Source: Nocardia vermiculata NBRC 100427 (GTDB lineage: Bacteria > Actinomycetota > Actinomycetes > Mycobacteriales > Mycobacteriaceae). From it: a stretch of 55,761 nt of DNA. The stretch covers positions 1-55,761 of the forward strand of contig NZ_BDCA01000038.1 of assembly GCF_001613265.1 (NCBI RefSeq), written 5' to 3'. Below the pieces are notes generated by a model that was not told the DNA's origin, ran no database searches, and worked only from the letters and a program-made list of their open reading frames with translations. This document shows positions 1 to 8,961 of this stretch, in pieces. Made by a program: the position numbers and the translations under genes. Within the stretch, counting starts at the first letter, position 1. Every line of letters starts with the position of its first letter.

Positions 1-67
1 ACAGGTACGTGTCCGGCACATCCCCCGGGGCGGACGACGCCGGCTCACGGGTGGTCGAAGTGGTCAT
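1..67 (-). CDS. Partial CDS at left edge, N-terminus only
   Basis: An open frame starts with ATG at position 67 on the minus strand and runs off the window edge (22 codons, beginning MTTSTTREPASSAPG). An AGGG Shine-Dalgarno-like stretch lies about 7 nt upstream. The Thr/Ser/Pro-rich start looks like a disordered N-terminal tail, as seen in many actinobacterial membrane transporters, but there is too little sequence to name a family. Confidence 0.4.
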   Translation of the reverse strand, partial: MTTSTTREPASSAPGDVPDTYL

Positions 68-169
68 ATCAAGCCCTGATTCGGTTCGGACGTCACAGTG
101 TTGATTCGATACCGCAGTCGAGCAGAGAAGATCCGGTGCACCGATTCGCCGACTTGTTCAGTCGAACGA

Positions 170-190
170 ATAGTTGCCGGCGCCAACTAT
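170..190. promoter_or_regulatory. Operator-like palindrome between two minus-strand genes
   Basis: ATAGTTG and CAACTAT form a perfect 7-bp inverted repeat around a 7-bp GC centre. It lies in the 153-bp gap between the DUF72 gene and the truncated gene at the left edge, about 100 bp upstream of the latter's start. The shape suits a dimeric repressor site for that gene, but it could also be a short transcript hairpin. Nothing else is evident in the gap. Confidence 0.35.
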
Positions 191-220
191 ACATACGCCC
201 GACAGGTGCACTCCGCCCCC

Positions 221-1060
221 TCAGAACAAGGTCATCGGCTCGGTCGGCGCCGGTTCGGGCAGCGCCGGCACCGCCGCACCCGCGGATCGCACGTCCTCGT
301 AGAAGCGGCGGGCCAACAGCAATGAATTCGCATTGTCCGGGGTGTGGACGAATACGGTCGGCGACCGCCCCTCGCGCAACCAGTCGACCACCGTCCGAAC
401 CCACGGCTCCCATCCGGCGACGGTCGCGGCCGTATCGTCACGGCCGTGGTACCGGACGATCGGATACTCGCTCAGCGCCCGCACCCGGCGGGGCAGCCGC
501 GGCTTCTTCGCCCATGCCTCATGCTCCCCCGGACTTCCCGCAGGTGCCGCGAACAGCGTGGTGGTGTCGAAAGGAATCCACTCCGTATCGGTCCGCGCGA
601 GAACGTATTCCAACCGGTCGGCGGCCTCGGGATCGACGAAGAACGCCCGGTGGCGCACTTCGACCGCACACCGATAGCGCCGCGGCAGCCGGTTCAGCAA
701 CCCGGCGAGCACACCGAGATCACCCGGACCGAACGAGGCCGGCAACTGGACCCACAGTGCGTGCACGCGCGGCCCCAGCGGTTCGATCGCGGTCAGAAAC
801 GCCTCGAGCTCTGCCTCCGCACCCCGCATCCGGCGTTCGTGAGTCACGGTTTTCGGCAGCTTGAGCACGAAGCGGAAATCCTCCGGAGTCTGACGCGCCC
901 ACGAGGCGACCGTGCCCGGGCCGGGCGTCGCATAGAACGTGGTGTTGCCCTCGACGGCGGTGCAGTACTCGGCGTATCCGGCCAGCCGGCGACGCGCGTC
1001 CGGCTGGTACGCGCGCCACGCGTCGTGCGTCCACTGCGCACATCCCACGGACAGCTTCAT
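221..1060 (-). CDS. DUF72 family protein
   Basis: This 279-residue protein matches the DUF72 (YecE-like) family over its whole length. It begins with the family's SVGCAQWTHDAW strand and has the early Glu/Asn segment (EGNTTFYATP), the FVLKLPKTVTHE segment, and the late VFVHTPDNANS segment. The family has a TIM-barrel fold and no firmly established reaction. The ATG at 1060 is preferred because a TACCGT box lies 7 nt upstream, suggesting a leaderless transcript. The C-terminus (PALPEPAPTEPMTLF) is a short Pro-rich tail. It lies 40 bp downstream of the large repeat-protein gene on the same strand, so read-through is possible. Confidence 0.85.
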   Translation of the reverse strand: MKLSVGCAQWTHDAWRAYQPDARRRLAGYAEYCTAVEGNTTFYATPGPGTVASWARQTPEDFRFVLKLPKTVTHERRMRGAEAELEAFLTAIEPLGPRVHALWVQLPASFGPGDLGVLAGLLNRLPRRYRCAVEVRHRAFFVDPEAADRLEYVLARTDTEWIPFDTTTLFAAPAGSPGEHEAWAKKPRLPRRVRALSEYPIVRYHGRDDTAATVAGWEPWVRTVVDWLREGRSPTVFVHTPDNANSLLLARRFYEDVRSAGAAVPALPEPAPTEPMTLF

Positions 1061-1067
1061 GATCTCG

Positions 1068-1073
1068 ACGGTA
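1068..1073 (-). promoter_or_regulatory. -10 box for a leaderless DUF72 mRNA
   Basis: TACCGT on the minus strand ends 7 nt before the ATG at 1060, with no Shine-Dalgarno sequence between. This spacing puts the transcription start at the start codon. Confidence 0.45.
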
Positions 1074-1100
1074 ACCGGTGCAGCCGACAGCCGTTACGCC

Positions 1101-2636
1101 TCAGCTGTTCCCGGCCTCCTTGCGGAAGAACACGACCTGATCGCCGTAATCGGCCAGCGCCCGCGCCTGTGCGGCCTGGCGGATTCCGCTCCCGGGCAGA
1201 TCGGTCAGTTTCGCGAACATCGCGGAATTCCCGAAGGCCGCGCGCACCTGTGTTTCGGAGGCATAGTCCGCGCCATAGTCGGCAAGGGTCGCGAAATCCA
1301 GTGGCGCCAGGGGTGTTTCCAGCGGTTCCTGACCGGCCGGCCGGCCCAGCGCCGCATACTGGCGCGCCGCTCCGTCGGCGTACCAGCACAATTCGTAGGA
1401 CAGGTTCTCGATGGTGTTCACCGCTACCACCGGCCATTGCCGGGACAACGCCAGCGCCAGCGGATTCCTACCGGTCGGAGTCAGCTCCCAGAACAGGCTC
1501 GTCACCGACACCCAGCTACCACCCGAACGGTGCACCAGCACCACGTCGTCGCCGAGTTCCGGATCGGTGTTGACGACGGGATCGGGCATATGCCAGTGGG
1601 CTTCACCCACTCCGGCGAACCCGGAGCTGTCCACCGGGGTGGCGCCGGCGGCGGCATAGGCCTCCAGCACCGCCGCGCGCACCCGGGCCACGCCGTCGGC
1701 CGAGGCACACCGCACCGCGAGCGCACCGTAGGAGGTGGCGATCTCCACCGGCTTGGAGGGCGGATCCGCCAGCGCCCCGGCGGCCAGCGGTTTGAGCCCG
1801 ACCAGTCCGAGCTTCCAGTTGATCTCCTCGATGGTGGTCAGATCACCGGAGGTCTGGTACAGGATCTGCTGCTGGGTGAGATATCCCGCCCGCTCCAGCG
1901 TCGGGCAGTCCAATTTCACCAGTGCTGCCATAGTCTTGCTGGTGAACTCGAGCTCCTCGATCGGCGTCTCCCGCAACCGGGTGGTCATCTCCGGTGTGGT
2001 CCACGCCGAATAGCGCTCGCGGTACATCGCCAGCGCGGGCTTACGTGAGCGGCCGATCATCAAGGTGCGCAGCAGCATATTGAGGCTGGCCAGATAGCGA
2101 CCGGCCTGATCCGGATTTCCGGCGAACAGGCCGGCACGGATGCGCACCGCCTCCGCGCTGGCCGCGATCGCCGATTCCGGATCCAAACGACACAGCCATA
2201 CGCCGCACTTCGACAGCCCGTCGGCACACACCCCCGCCGCCATCGGGTAATTCTGCGCCACTTGGTGATACGCATCGCAGGCCTGGCGAATCGTGGCTGT
2301 CGCGAGCTCCCGATGCCCGATGGTGCGCGCCGCCTGTTCGAACAGGCGCAGCGCCTCGGTGACCTGGCCCGCGAACTGTGCGGTCACGTGGCCGGCGGTG
2401 AGCCAGCGCAGCCGGATCAATGCCGCTTCCTGGGCCGGCTCGAGTGCAGCAGGTGCACGGTCACGATCGGATCCGGACGTCTCCCCGGACGGCTCACCCT
2501 TGGTGCTCAGGCAGGCCCGGGCCAGTTCACACAGTGAGGCCGCCAAACGGAGCTCGGCCTCGGCCGTGCGCTGCTGCGCAGCCTCTCGGCGGTGGTCGGC
2601 CACTTGCTGTTCGATCGTGCTCAACGCACTGTCCAT
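1101..2636 (-). CDS. Unrecognised helical-repeat (TPR-like) protein
   Basis: I do not recognise this 511-residue protein. The N-terminal half (about residues 1-250) is Ala/Leu/Arg-rich and helical, with repeated spacing resembling tetratricopeptide-type repeats (for example RLFEQAARTIGHRELATATIRQACDAYHQVAQ). The C-terminal half has Trp-rich, beta-like segments (GGSWVSVTSLFWELTPTGRN) and looks like a separate globular domain. No signal peptide or membrane segment is visible. The open frame extends upstream to 2849, but the ATG at 2636 is chosen because GGGAG lies 5 nt before it; an alternative ATG at 2702 has only a weak GC-rich upstream region. It is divergent from the thiolase gene across about 205 bp. 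Confidence 0.7.
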   Translation of the reverse strand: MDSALSTIEQQVADHRREAAQQRTAEAELRLAASLCELARACLSTKGEPSGETSGSDRDRAPAALEPAQEAALIRLRWLTAGHVTAQFAGQVTEALRLFEQAARTIGHRELATATIRQACDAYHQVAQNYPMAAGVCADGLSKCGVWLCRLDPESAIAASAEAVRIRAGLFAGNPDQAGRYLASLNMLLRTLMIGRSRKPALAMYRERYSAWTTPEMTTRLRETPIEELEFTSKTMAALVKLDCPTLERAGYLTQQQILYQTSGDLTTIEEINWKLGLVGLKPLAAGALADPPSKPVEIATSYGALAVRCASADGVARVRAAVLEAYAAAGATPVDSSGFAGVGEAHWHMPDPVVNTDPELGDDVVLVHRSGGSWVSVTSLFWELTPTGRNPLALALSRQWPVVAVNTIENLSYELCWYADGAARQYAALGRPAGQEPLETPLAPLDFATLADYGADYASETQVRAAFGNSAMFAKLTDLPGSGIRQAAQARALADYGDQVVFFRKEAGNS

Positions 2637-2841
2637 CGCAACTCCCGCATCACCGTCCACACGGTCGTCGACCGGCCGCATCGTGCGTGCCGAGTCTGCC
2701 ATATCGTGCCGCCGCCCAGCATGCCGGCGATGCGGAGGCCGGACCCGGCACCACCCCATCCCCCGGCCCGCTACGGCGAATATGCGAATCGGTGTTAACT
2801 TATACGAGAACAGCGAGTAACTTTCAACGATCGGAGTGGCT

Positions 2842-4011
2842 ATGACCACCGCAGTCGTCGTCGACGTCGTCCGGACCCCGTCCGGTAAGGGAAAAACCGG
2901 TGGCGGTCTGTCGGAGGTTCATCCGGCCACACTGCTGGCCGGAGTGCTGTCCGACCTCGTCGCGCGCAACGATCTCGACCCCGCGCTGGTCGACGATGTC
3001 ATCGCCGGCTGCGTCACCCAGAGTGGCGAACAGGCGTTCAATATCGCACGCACCGCCGTGCTCGCGGCCGGCTTCCCGGAGTCGGTGCCCGCGACCACCG
3101 TGGACCGCCAGTGCGGCTCCAGTCAGCAGGCCGCGCATTTCGCGGCCCAGGGCGTGATGGCGGGCGCGTACGACATCGCCATCGCCTGTGGGGTGGAGTC
3201 GATGTCGCGGGTCCCGATGTTCTCCAACGGCCAAGGCGCCGACGCCAATCGCGGGCCCATTGCCCATCGGTACCCGGACGGCCTTGTACAGCAGGGGATC
3301 TCCGCCGAGGTCATCGCGGCACGCTGGAAGTTCGACCGGCATGCTCTCGACGAATTCGCAGCCCGGTCACACCGGCTGGCCGCGAATGCCGCCGCGACGG
3401 GCGGCTTCGCCCGCGAGATCGTTCCCGCCGGCACCCTGACCTCGGATGAGACCATTCGCCCGACCACCACGGTGGACGGCCTGGCCGGGCTACTGCCGGC
3501 CTTCGCCGACGACGAATACCTCGCCCGGTTCCCGGAGATCAATTGGTCGATCACACCGGGCAACTCGTCGCCGTTGAGTGACGGCGCCTCCGCGGCGTTG
3601 ATCATGAGCGAGGAGACCGCCAAAGCGCTGGGCCTGCGCCCACGCGCACGCTTCCATTCCTTCGCGGTCACCGGTGACGATCCGCTGCTCATGCTGACCG
3701 CGGTCGTGCCCGCCACCCGCAAGGCACTCGAGCGGGGCGGCCTGTCGATCGACGATCTCGACGCCTACGAGGTGAACGAGGCCTTCGCCCCGGTACCGCT
3801 GGTGTGGGCACACGAGCTGGGCGCCGACCCGGACAAGCTCAACCCACGCGGTGGGGCCATCGCCCTCGGTCACCCGCTGGGGGCCTCCGGTGTGCGCATC
3901 CTCGCCACCCTGGTCAACCACCTCGAACAGACCGAGAGTAGGTACGGCCTGATGACCATGTGCGAGGCCGGGGGGCTGGCGAACGCAACGATCCTCGAAC
4001 GGCTCGGCTGA
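2842..4011 (+). CDS. Thiolase (acetyl-CoA acyltransferase)
   Basis: This 389-residue thiolase catalyses thiolytic cleavage or Claisen condensation of acyl-CoA thioesters in the cytoplasm. All catalytic elements are present: the nucleophilic Cys91 (VDRQCGSSQQ), His344 (ALGHPLGASG) and Cys374 (MCEAGGLANA), plus the NEAFAPVPL segment. The N-terminus (VVVDVVRTPSGKGKTGGGLSEVHP) resembles the FadA5/FadA6-type thiolases of actinobacterial beta-oxidation and sterol side-chain breakdown, but no sterol genes are adjacent, so substrate is open. GGAG lies 5 nt before the ATG at 2842; an in-frame GTG at 2836 is less likely. It is monocistronic. Confidence 0.9.
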   Translation: MTTAVVVDVVRTPSGKGKTGGGLSEVHPATLLAGVLSDLVARNDLDPALVDDVIAGCVTQSGEQAFNIARTAVLAAGFPESVPATTVDRQCGSSQQAAHFAAQGVMAGAYDIAIACGVESMSRVPMFSNGQGADANRGPIAHRYPDGLVQQGISAEVIAARWKFDRHALDEFAARSHRLAANAAATGGFAREIVPAGTLTSDETIRPTTTVDGLAGLLPAFADDEYLARFPEINWSITPGNSSPLSDGASAALIMSEETAKALGLRPRARFHSFAVTGDDPLLMLTAVVPATRKALERGGLSIDDLDAYEVNEAFAPVPLVWAHELGADPDKLNPRGGAIALGHPLGASGVRILATLVNHLEQTESRYGLMTMCEAGGLANATILERLG

Positions 4012-4071
4012 CCGAGCGGCCCTACAGCGAAAGCCGGTCGACGTCCCCGAATGGCGCCGACCGGCTGCCCG

Positions 4072-4269
4072 CTACCTCCGCCGGCAACTGTCGGGCACCA
4101 GATGCCCGGCGGTTACCAACGCGTCGAAGGCTGCCTGCTTGATATCGCAGCAGCTGGTCGAGCAATCGGAATGCATCTGCATCACCTGATGTGCGCGTTC
4201 CACGGTCAGTGGTCGAGTGGGCGCCGAATGTGCCATCACCACAATAAGTTCAGCAACCGACAACTCCAT
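4072..4269 (-). CDS. Small cysteine-containing hypothetical protein
   Basis: A 65-residue protein of unknown function. The clustered Cys/His residues in HSDCSTSCCDIKQAAFDALVTAG, followed by HLVPDS, could suggest a small metal-binding or redox-sensitive protein; I recall comparable short proteins in Nocardia but cannot name the family. The ATG at 4269 follows GGGACGGGG, an acceptable Shine-Dalgarno sequence. It is convergent with the thiolase gene, 60 bp away. Nothing is evident in the 150 bp between it and the acyl-AMP ligase. Confidence 0.55.
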   Translation of the reverse strand: MELSVAELIVVMAHSAPTRPLTVERAHQVMQMHSDCSTSCCDIKQAAFDALVTAGHLVPDSCRRR

Positions 4270-4420
4270 GACATGCCCCGTCCCGATTCTTAATGCTGGT
4301 GTAGCTATACGGTAACTCCACCAACCGATCGGTGCCGAGGGACAAGTACCGGACAACCCGTTGCCCCCAGGACATTCGGACGCATTCCCTGGTGCGGGCT
4401 CGCCTGATCTGCTGCCGCGC

Positions 4421-6289
4421 CTAGTCTTCGGCGTCGGGAAAGGCCTGTTGCCGGTGACCGCCGCGCAGTGTGCCTGTCACATAGGCGTTCTTACACGCAC
4501 GCCGCGCGATCTTGCCGCTCGAGGTCCGTGGAATCGATCCGGCGGGCACCAACAGTAATTCCCGCACCGTCACGCCGTGCCGGGCCGAAATCGCTGCCCG
4601 CACCGCCTCCGCCACCGGTGCCGCATCGAGTTTCGCTGCACCCGAGCCGCGTTCGGCCACGATGACCAGGTGTTCGGAGCTCGAGGCCGAATCCGGGCCG
4701 GCATCGGCGGGCAGTTCGTCGGCACGCACCGAGAATGCCGCGACGAAGCCCGGGCGCAGCGCGTGCGAGCTCTCCTGCGCCGACATCTCGAGATCCTGCG
4801 GGTAATGGTTGCGGCCGTCGACGATCACCAGGTCCTTGACCCGGCCGGTGATGTAGAGCTCCCCGTCGTAGTACACGCCGTAATCGCCGGTGCTCATCCA
4901 TCGAGCTTGTGGAGCAACATTTTCCGCATGGCTGCCGGCGAGCTGTCGAGCGGTGAGAACGTTGTGGAACGTGGCCTCGGTCTCTTCGGCCCGGTCCCAG
5001 TAGCCGATGCCCATGTTCTCCCCGTGCAGCCAGATCTCACCGACCTGCCCGTCCGGCAGTTCGGCGCCGTCGGTGCCGACGATCACCGCCCACTGCGAGC
5101 GCGCGACATATCCACACGACACTTGCGCCACAGCGTTTTCCGCATCCGGATCCACCTCGACCAGATGTCCGGCGTTGAGGCGTGCTCGGTCGGCGTAGAT
5201 CACCCGTGCGGCGTCGTCGCGCCGGGTGGCGGAGACGAACAGGGTGGCCTCGGCCATTCCGTAGCACGGTTTGATCGCCGTCTTGGGCAGTCCGTACGGC
5301 ATGAAGGCGTCGTTGAATTTCGCCATCGACGCCACCGACACCGGCTCGCTGCCGTTGATCAGACCGATCACATTGGACAGGTCCAGAGTGTCCTCCGGCT
5401 TCGGCCGGCCTCGCACCGCCGCATGTTCGAAGGCGAAATTCGGCGCAGCGGCGTAGGTTCCGGCGCCGTCGGAGGCCGCAGCCAGTTCCTTGATCCAGCG
5501 GTAGGGCCGCCGCACGAACGCACTCGGCGACATGATGGTGATGAACTTGCCGCCGATCGCGGGCAGGATCACGCACAGCAGCCCCATATCGTGGAACAGC
5601 GGCAGCCAGGTGACCCCCCGCGCGTTCTCGTCGATCCCGAGCGCATCGATCATCTGCAGCAAATTGGTGCCGACCGATCGATGGGTGATCTCCACACCCG
5701 CCGGAGTACGCGTGGAACCCGAGGTGTATTGCAGATAAGCCACACTGTCGACGGTGATATCCGGTTCGGTCCAGCTCGCGCCGATGCTGTCCGGGATCGC
5801 GTCCACGGCGATGACCCGCGGCCGCTGGGCGGCGGGCATGGCGCGGAAGAATTCACGCACCCCGGCCGCGGCGGAACTGGCGGTCAGGATCGCGGTCGGG
5901 CGGCAGTCGCCGAGTACCGCGTGCAACCGGTCGGTGTGCCCCGGCTCGTCCGGGTCGAACAGCGGCACGGCGATATTGCCCGCGTACACGGCCGCGAACA
6001 ACGACACCACATAGTCCAAGCCCTGTGGTGCCAGGATCGCGACCCGGTCACGCGGCCGAGTGACCTGCTGCAAGCGCGCCGCCACCGCCCGCAGGCGGGC
6101 GCCGAACTGCCGCCAGGTGAGCTCGTGATACTCACCCTCGCGCTCGCGCGAGTAGTCGATATAGCGGTAGGCCAGCTCATCTCCGTTGGCCGCGCTGTGT
6201 TTGTCGACGAAATCGATCAGGGTCGCATCACCCAGAATCCTGATATTGCCGCTTTCGTCCAGATAGTCATCGAAGGTCTCGCCGATCAT
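4421..6289 (-). CDS. Fatty-acyl-AMP ligase, FadD32-like
   Basis: A 622-residue member of the ANL adenylating superfamily, of the FAAL class, which activates long-chain fatty acids as acyl-adenylates and transfers them to an acyl carrier protein. It closely resembles mycobacterial FadD32, which feeds Pks13 in mycolic-acid condensation. Diagnostic segments include LQYTSGSTRTPAGV (P-loop), WLPLFHDMGL, AAPNFAFEHAA, INGSEPVS, YGMAEATLFVS, STGDYGVYYDGELYITGRVKDLVI and the C-terminal PRTSSGKIARRAC with the catalytic lysine. The ATG at 6289 has AAGGATAGGGA upstream. The condensing-enzyme gene lies 96 bp upstream on the same strand, suggesting an operon. No polyketide synthase or carrier protein is adjacent, so it is probably a paralogue rather than the Pks13-linked copy. 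Confidence 0.92.
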   Translation of the reverse strand: MIGETFDDYLDESGNIRILGDATLIDFVDKHSAANGDELAYRYIDYSREREGEYHELTWRQFGARLRAVAARLQQVTRPRDRVAILAPQGLDYVVSLFAAVYAGNIAVPLFDPDEPGHTDRLHAVLGDCRPTAILTASSAAAGVREFFRAMPAAQRPRVIAVDAIPDSIGASWTEPDITVDSVAYLQYTSGSTRTPAGVEITHRSVGTNLLQMIDALGIDENARGVTWLPLFHDMGLLCVILPAIGGKFITIMSPSAFVRRPYRWIKELAAASDGAGTYAAAPNFAFEHAAVRGRPKPEDTLDLSNVIGLINGSEPVSVASMAKFNDAFMPYGLPKTAIKPCYGMAEATLFVSATRRDDAARVIYADRARLNAGHLVEVDPDAENAVAQVSCGYVARSQWAVIVGTDGAELPDGQVGEIWLHGENMGIGYWDRAEETEATFHNVLTARQLAGSHAENVAPQARWMSTGDYGVYYDGELYITGRVKDLVIVDGRNHYPQDLEMSAQESSHALRPGFVAAFSVRADELPADAGPDSASSSEHLVIVAERGSGAAKLDAAPVAEAVRAAISARHGVTVRELLLVPAGSIPRTSSGKIARRACKNAYVTGTLRGGHRQQAFPDAED

Positions 6290-6385
6290 TCCCTATCCTT
6301 TTCACACACGACCGCGTCGTGCGATGACACCGAATACCCGGATCGACGCCGAGCCCGGCCACGGCCGGTGCCTCGACGATGGAGC

Positions 6386-7630
6386 TCAGTAGCGTCCGAA
6401 ACTCAGCGACACATTGTGGCCGCCGAATCCGAAGGAGTTGTTGACCGCGTAATCGATCCGTCCCGCCCGGGCTTGGCCCTTCACGATGTCCAGATCGACC
6501 TCCGGGTCCTGGTTGTCCAGGTTCAAGGTGGGCGGTACGACACTGTCGCGAATGGACAGCACGGTCAGGACCGACTCCAGCGCCCCGACCGCGCCGATGG
6601 AATGCCCGAGCGCCGATTTCGGCGCGTATACCGAGGCATGATTGCCGACCGCGGCCGCGATGGCACGGGCTTCGGAGGTATCACCGATCGGGGTGGCGGT
6701 GGCATGGGCGTTCACATGTGTCACGTCGGCCTTCGACAGACCGGCGGTCTGCAGCGCGCGAGTGATCGCCCGGGCCGCGCCCTTTCCCTCCGGGTCCGGG
6801 GCGACCAGATGGAAGCCGTCGGAGGTGACCCCGGCGCCCAGCAACCGGGCGTGGATGGTGGCGCCGCGCGCCTTGGCGTGTTCCTCGGACTCGAGCACCA
6901 TCATCGCGCCGGCCTCACCGAAGACGAAACCGTCGCGATCGGTGTCGAAGGGGCGCGAGGCGCGCTTCGGGTCGTCGTTGCGGGTGCTCATCGCACGCAT
7001 CATGGTGAAGGCGGCAATCGGCACGGCCTGGATCGACCCTTCCACGCCCCCGGTGACGACCACGTCGGCATCACCCATGACGATCATCTTCCAGGCGTTC
7101 GCGATCGCCTCCGAACCGGACGAGCACGCCGAGACCGGCGTTGCGATACCGGCTTTGGCACCCAGTTCCAGGCCGGTCACCGCGGCCGGGCCGTTGGGCA
7201 TGATCATCTGCACCGCCAGTGGAGACACCCGCCGATAGCCACCGTTGGCCATCTTGTCCTTGACGTCGATCAGCGCCTCCGCCCCGCCCAGGCCGGTACC
7301 CACCGAGACACCCAGCCGGACCGGATCAACCTCCGGCGCACCGGCGTTGCTCCATACCTCCCGGCCCAGGACCAGCGCCATCTGCTCGACGTAGGACAGC
7401 CGGCGGCTCTCCTCACGGGACAGTGCGCTGCTGGGGGCCACCTCCAGATGCCCACCGATCCGCACCGGCAGTTCGAACTGGTCGATGAACCCGTCGTCGA
7501 GCACATCGATCCCGCTCTCACCGTTCAATAGACCCTTCCAGGTGGAGTCGACATCACCTGCGATCGATGTGGTCGCGGCCAGACTGGTCACGACGACATC
7601 GCGATAGCGAACACGGCTGGAAACCGTCAT
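6386..7630 (-). CDS. Beta-ketoacyl-ACP synthase, KasA/KasB-like
   Basis: A 414-residue elongating condensing enzyme of the KasA/KasB type (FAS-II), joining malonyl-ACP to long acyl-ACP. The catalytic triad is intact: Cys169 (SACSSGSEA), His309 (NAHATATPIGD) and His343 (KSALGHSIGAVG), with Lys338. Similarity to mycobacterial KasA is strong throughout (TTSIAGDVDSTWKGLLNGESGI, MRAMSTRND, DRDGFVFGEAGA, NNSFGFGGHN). The ATG at 7630 matches the family start better than a longer frame beginning at 7657. It is followed by the FadD32-like ligase and divergent from the desaturase. The context suggests dedicated elongation, activation and desaturation of a long acyl chain, possibly for mycolates. Confidence 0.92.
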   Translation of the reverse strand: MTVSSRVRYRDVVVTSLAATTSIAGDVDSTWKGLLNGESGIDVLDDGFIDQFELPVRIGGHLEVAPSSALSREESRRLSYVEQMALVLGREVWSNAGAPEVDPVRLGVSVGTGLGGAEALIDVKDKMANGGYRRVSPLAVQMIMPNGPAAVTGLELGAKAGIATPVSACSSGSEAIANAWKMIVMGDADVVVTGGVEGSIQAVPIAAFTMMRAMSTRNDDPKRASRPFDTDRDGFVFGEAGAMMVLESEEHAKARGATIHARLLGAGVTSDGFHLVAPDPEGKGAARAITRALQTAGLSKADVTHVNAHATATPIGDTSEARAIAAAVGNHASVYAPKSALGHSIGAVGALESVLTVLSIRDSVVPPTLNLDNQDPEVDLDIVKGQARAGRIDYAVNNSFGFGGHNVSLSFGRY

Positions 7631-7719
7631 TCTCGGCTCACTTTCGACGAGGCACACTGCGAAACGGGCAACACTGCGGCGAATACAAGCTGAAGCGACA
7701 ACGGTGGCGGTGGAGCGGC

Positions 7720-7725
7720 TACATT
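7720..7725 (+). promoter_or_regulatory. Possible -10 box for the desaturase gene
   Basis: TACATT lies about 120 bp upstream of the desaturase GTG in the 214-bp divergent region shared with the condensing-enzyme gene. No convincing -35 box is visible, so this is tentative. Confidence 0.25.
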
Positions 7726-7844
7726 AGCGAGGCGAACTCGACCGGCTGCACCCTACTGCCACCCTGGCGACCCGGTCGTGTCTGCACTGTACCGGTTTCT
7801 TCCCGCAGCGTCGCACCGCGATCCACAACGAGGAAGGCATCATC

Positions 7845-8843
7845 GTGGTCAGGAATCTCACCCAGCTCGAACTGCTGCTGGAGCTCGAACCCGTGGCGGC
7901 GAGCAACGTCGACCGCCACCTGTCGATGGCCAAGCAGTGGCACCCGCACGATTACGTCCCCTGGGACCGGGGACACAACTTCGCCGCGCTCGGCGGCGTC
8001 GACTGGGACCCCGCGCAGTCACGGCTGAGCGAGGTCGCCCGCGCCGCCATGATCACCAATCTGCTGACCGAGGACAATCTGCCCTCGTATCACCGCGAAA
8101 TCGCCGAGAACTTCTCCACCGACGGAGCCTGGGGCACCTGGGTCGGCCGCTGGACCGCCGAGGAGAACCGCCACGGTATCGCCATCCGCGACTACCTCGT
8201 GGTGACCCGCGGAGTCGATCCCGTGGCACTGGAACGAGCCCGGATGATCCATATGACCAACGGTTACGACGCGATGAAACTGGTCCGCGACAGCGGCAAG
8301 GCCAGCCCCGCCGATATCGCCGACACCGGCTTCCTGCACTCGGTCGCCTATGTGACCTTCCAGGAACTGGCCACCCGTGTGTCACACCGCAACACCGGCA
8401 AGGTCTGCGACGACCCGATCGCCGACCGGATGCTCGCGCGCATCTCCGCCGACGAGAACCTGCACATGATCTTCTACCGCAACATGTGCGGCGCGGCTTT
8501 GGATCTGGCCCCGGACCAAGCCGTCGAGGCGATCACCGATATCGTGTGCCATTTCCAGATGCCGGGGGCGGGAATGCCGGACTGGCGGCGCAACGGCGTG
8601 CTGATGGCCAAACACGGTATCTACGATCTGCGCCAGCACCTGGACGAGGTGGTGCTGCCCGTGCTGCGCAAGTGGAAGGTCTTCGATCGCAACGACTTCA
8701 CCTCCCGTGGCGATCGCGCCCGCAATACGCTCGGAGAGTTCCTGGAGAAGTTGCGAACCGATTGTGCGCGTTTCGAAGAACAGCGCGATCGGGCCCTGGC
8801 CCGCGAGGCCCGCAAACGCGATCTGGTGAGCTCGCGCGCCTGA
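7845..8843 (+). CDS. Soluble acyl-ACP desaturase (DesA family)
   Basis: A 332-residue di-iron desaturase of the plant stearoyl-ACP type, as in mycobacterial DesA1/DesA2, introducing a cis double bond into an ACP-bound acyl chain in the cytoplasm. The iron ligands are visible: Glu76 (LLTEDN), EENRH at 106-110, Glu174 (TFQE) and DENLH at 203-207. There are no membrane segments, unlike the DesA3 type. The GTG at 7845 is preceded by GAGGAAGG at good spacing. It is divergent from the KasA/B-like and FadD32-like genes, which fits a role in making unsaturated long acyl chains; nocardial mycolates are known to be unsaturated. Confidence 0.92.
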   Translation: MVRNLTQLELLLELEPVAASNVDRHLSMAKQWHPHDYVPWDRGHNFAALGGVDWDPAQSRLSEVARAAMITNLLTEDNLPSYHREIAENFSTDGAWGTWVGRWTAEENRHGIAIRDYLVVTRGVDPVALERARMIHMTNGYDAMKLVRDSGKASPADIADTGFLHSVAYVTFQELATRVSHRNTGKVCDDPIADRMLARISADENLHMIFYRNMCGAALDLAPDQAVEAITDIVCHFQMPGAGMPDWRRNGVLMAKHGIYDLRQHLDEVVLPVLRKWKVFDRNDFTSRGDRARNTLGEFLEKLRTDCARFEEQRDRALAREARKRDLVSSRA

Positions 8844-8961
8844 TTCACCGTGGTCCGGTGGTGTAAGCGACTGTATCCCCGAGCATTTCGAATTGGTTTC
8901 GAACCCGGCAGAGCGCCAGAACACATTGCCAGAAAATAGCCCTGGGTGCACACTGGGAGAT

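Noticed and set aside
4577..7531. A 984-codon open frame on the plus strand
   Set aside because: It is antisense to the FadD32-like and KasA/B-like genes, whose catalytic motifs are intact. Long antisense frames are expected in high-GC DNA; the product is His/Arg-rich and matches no family.
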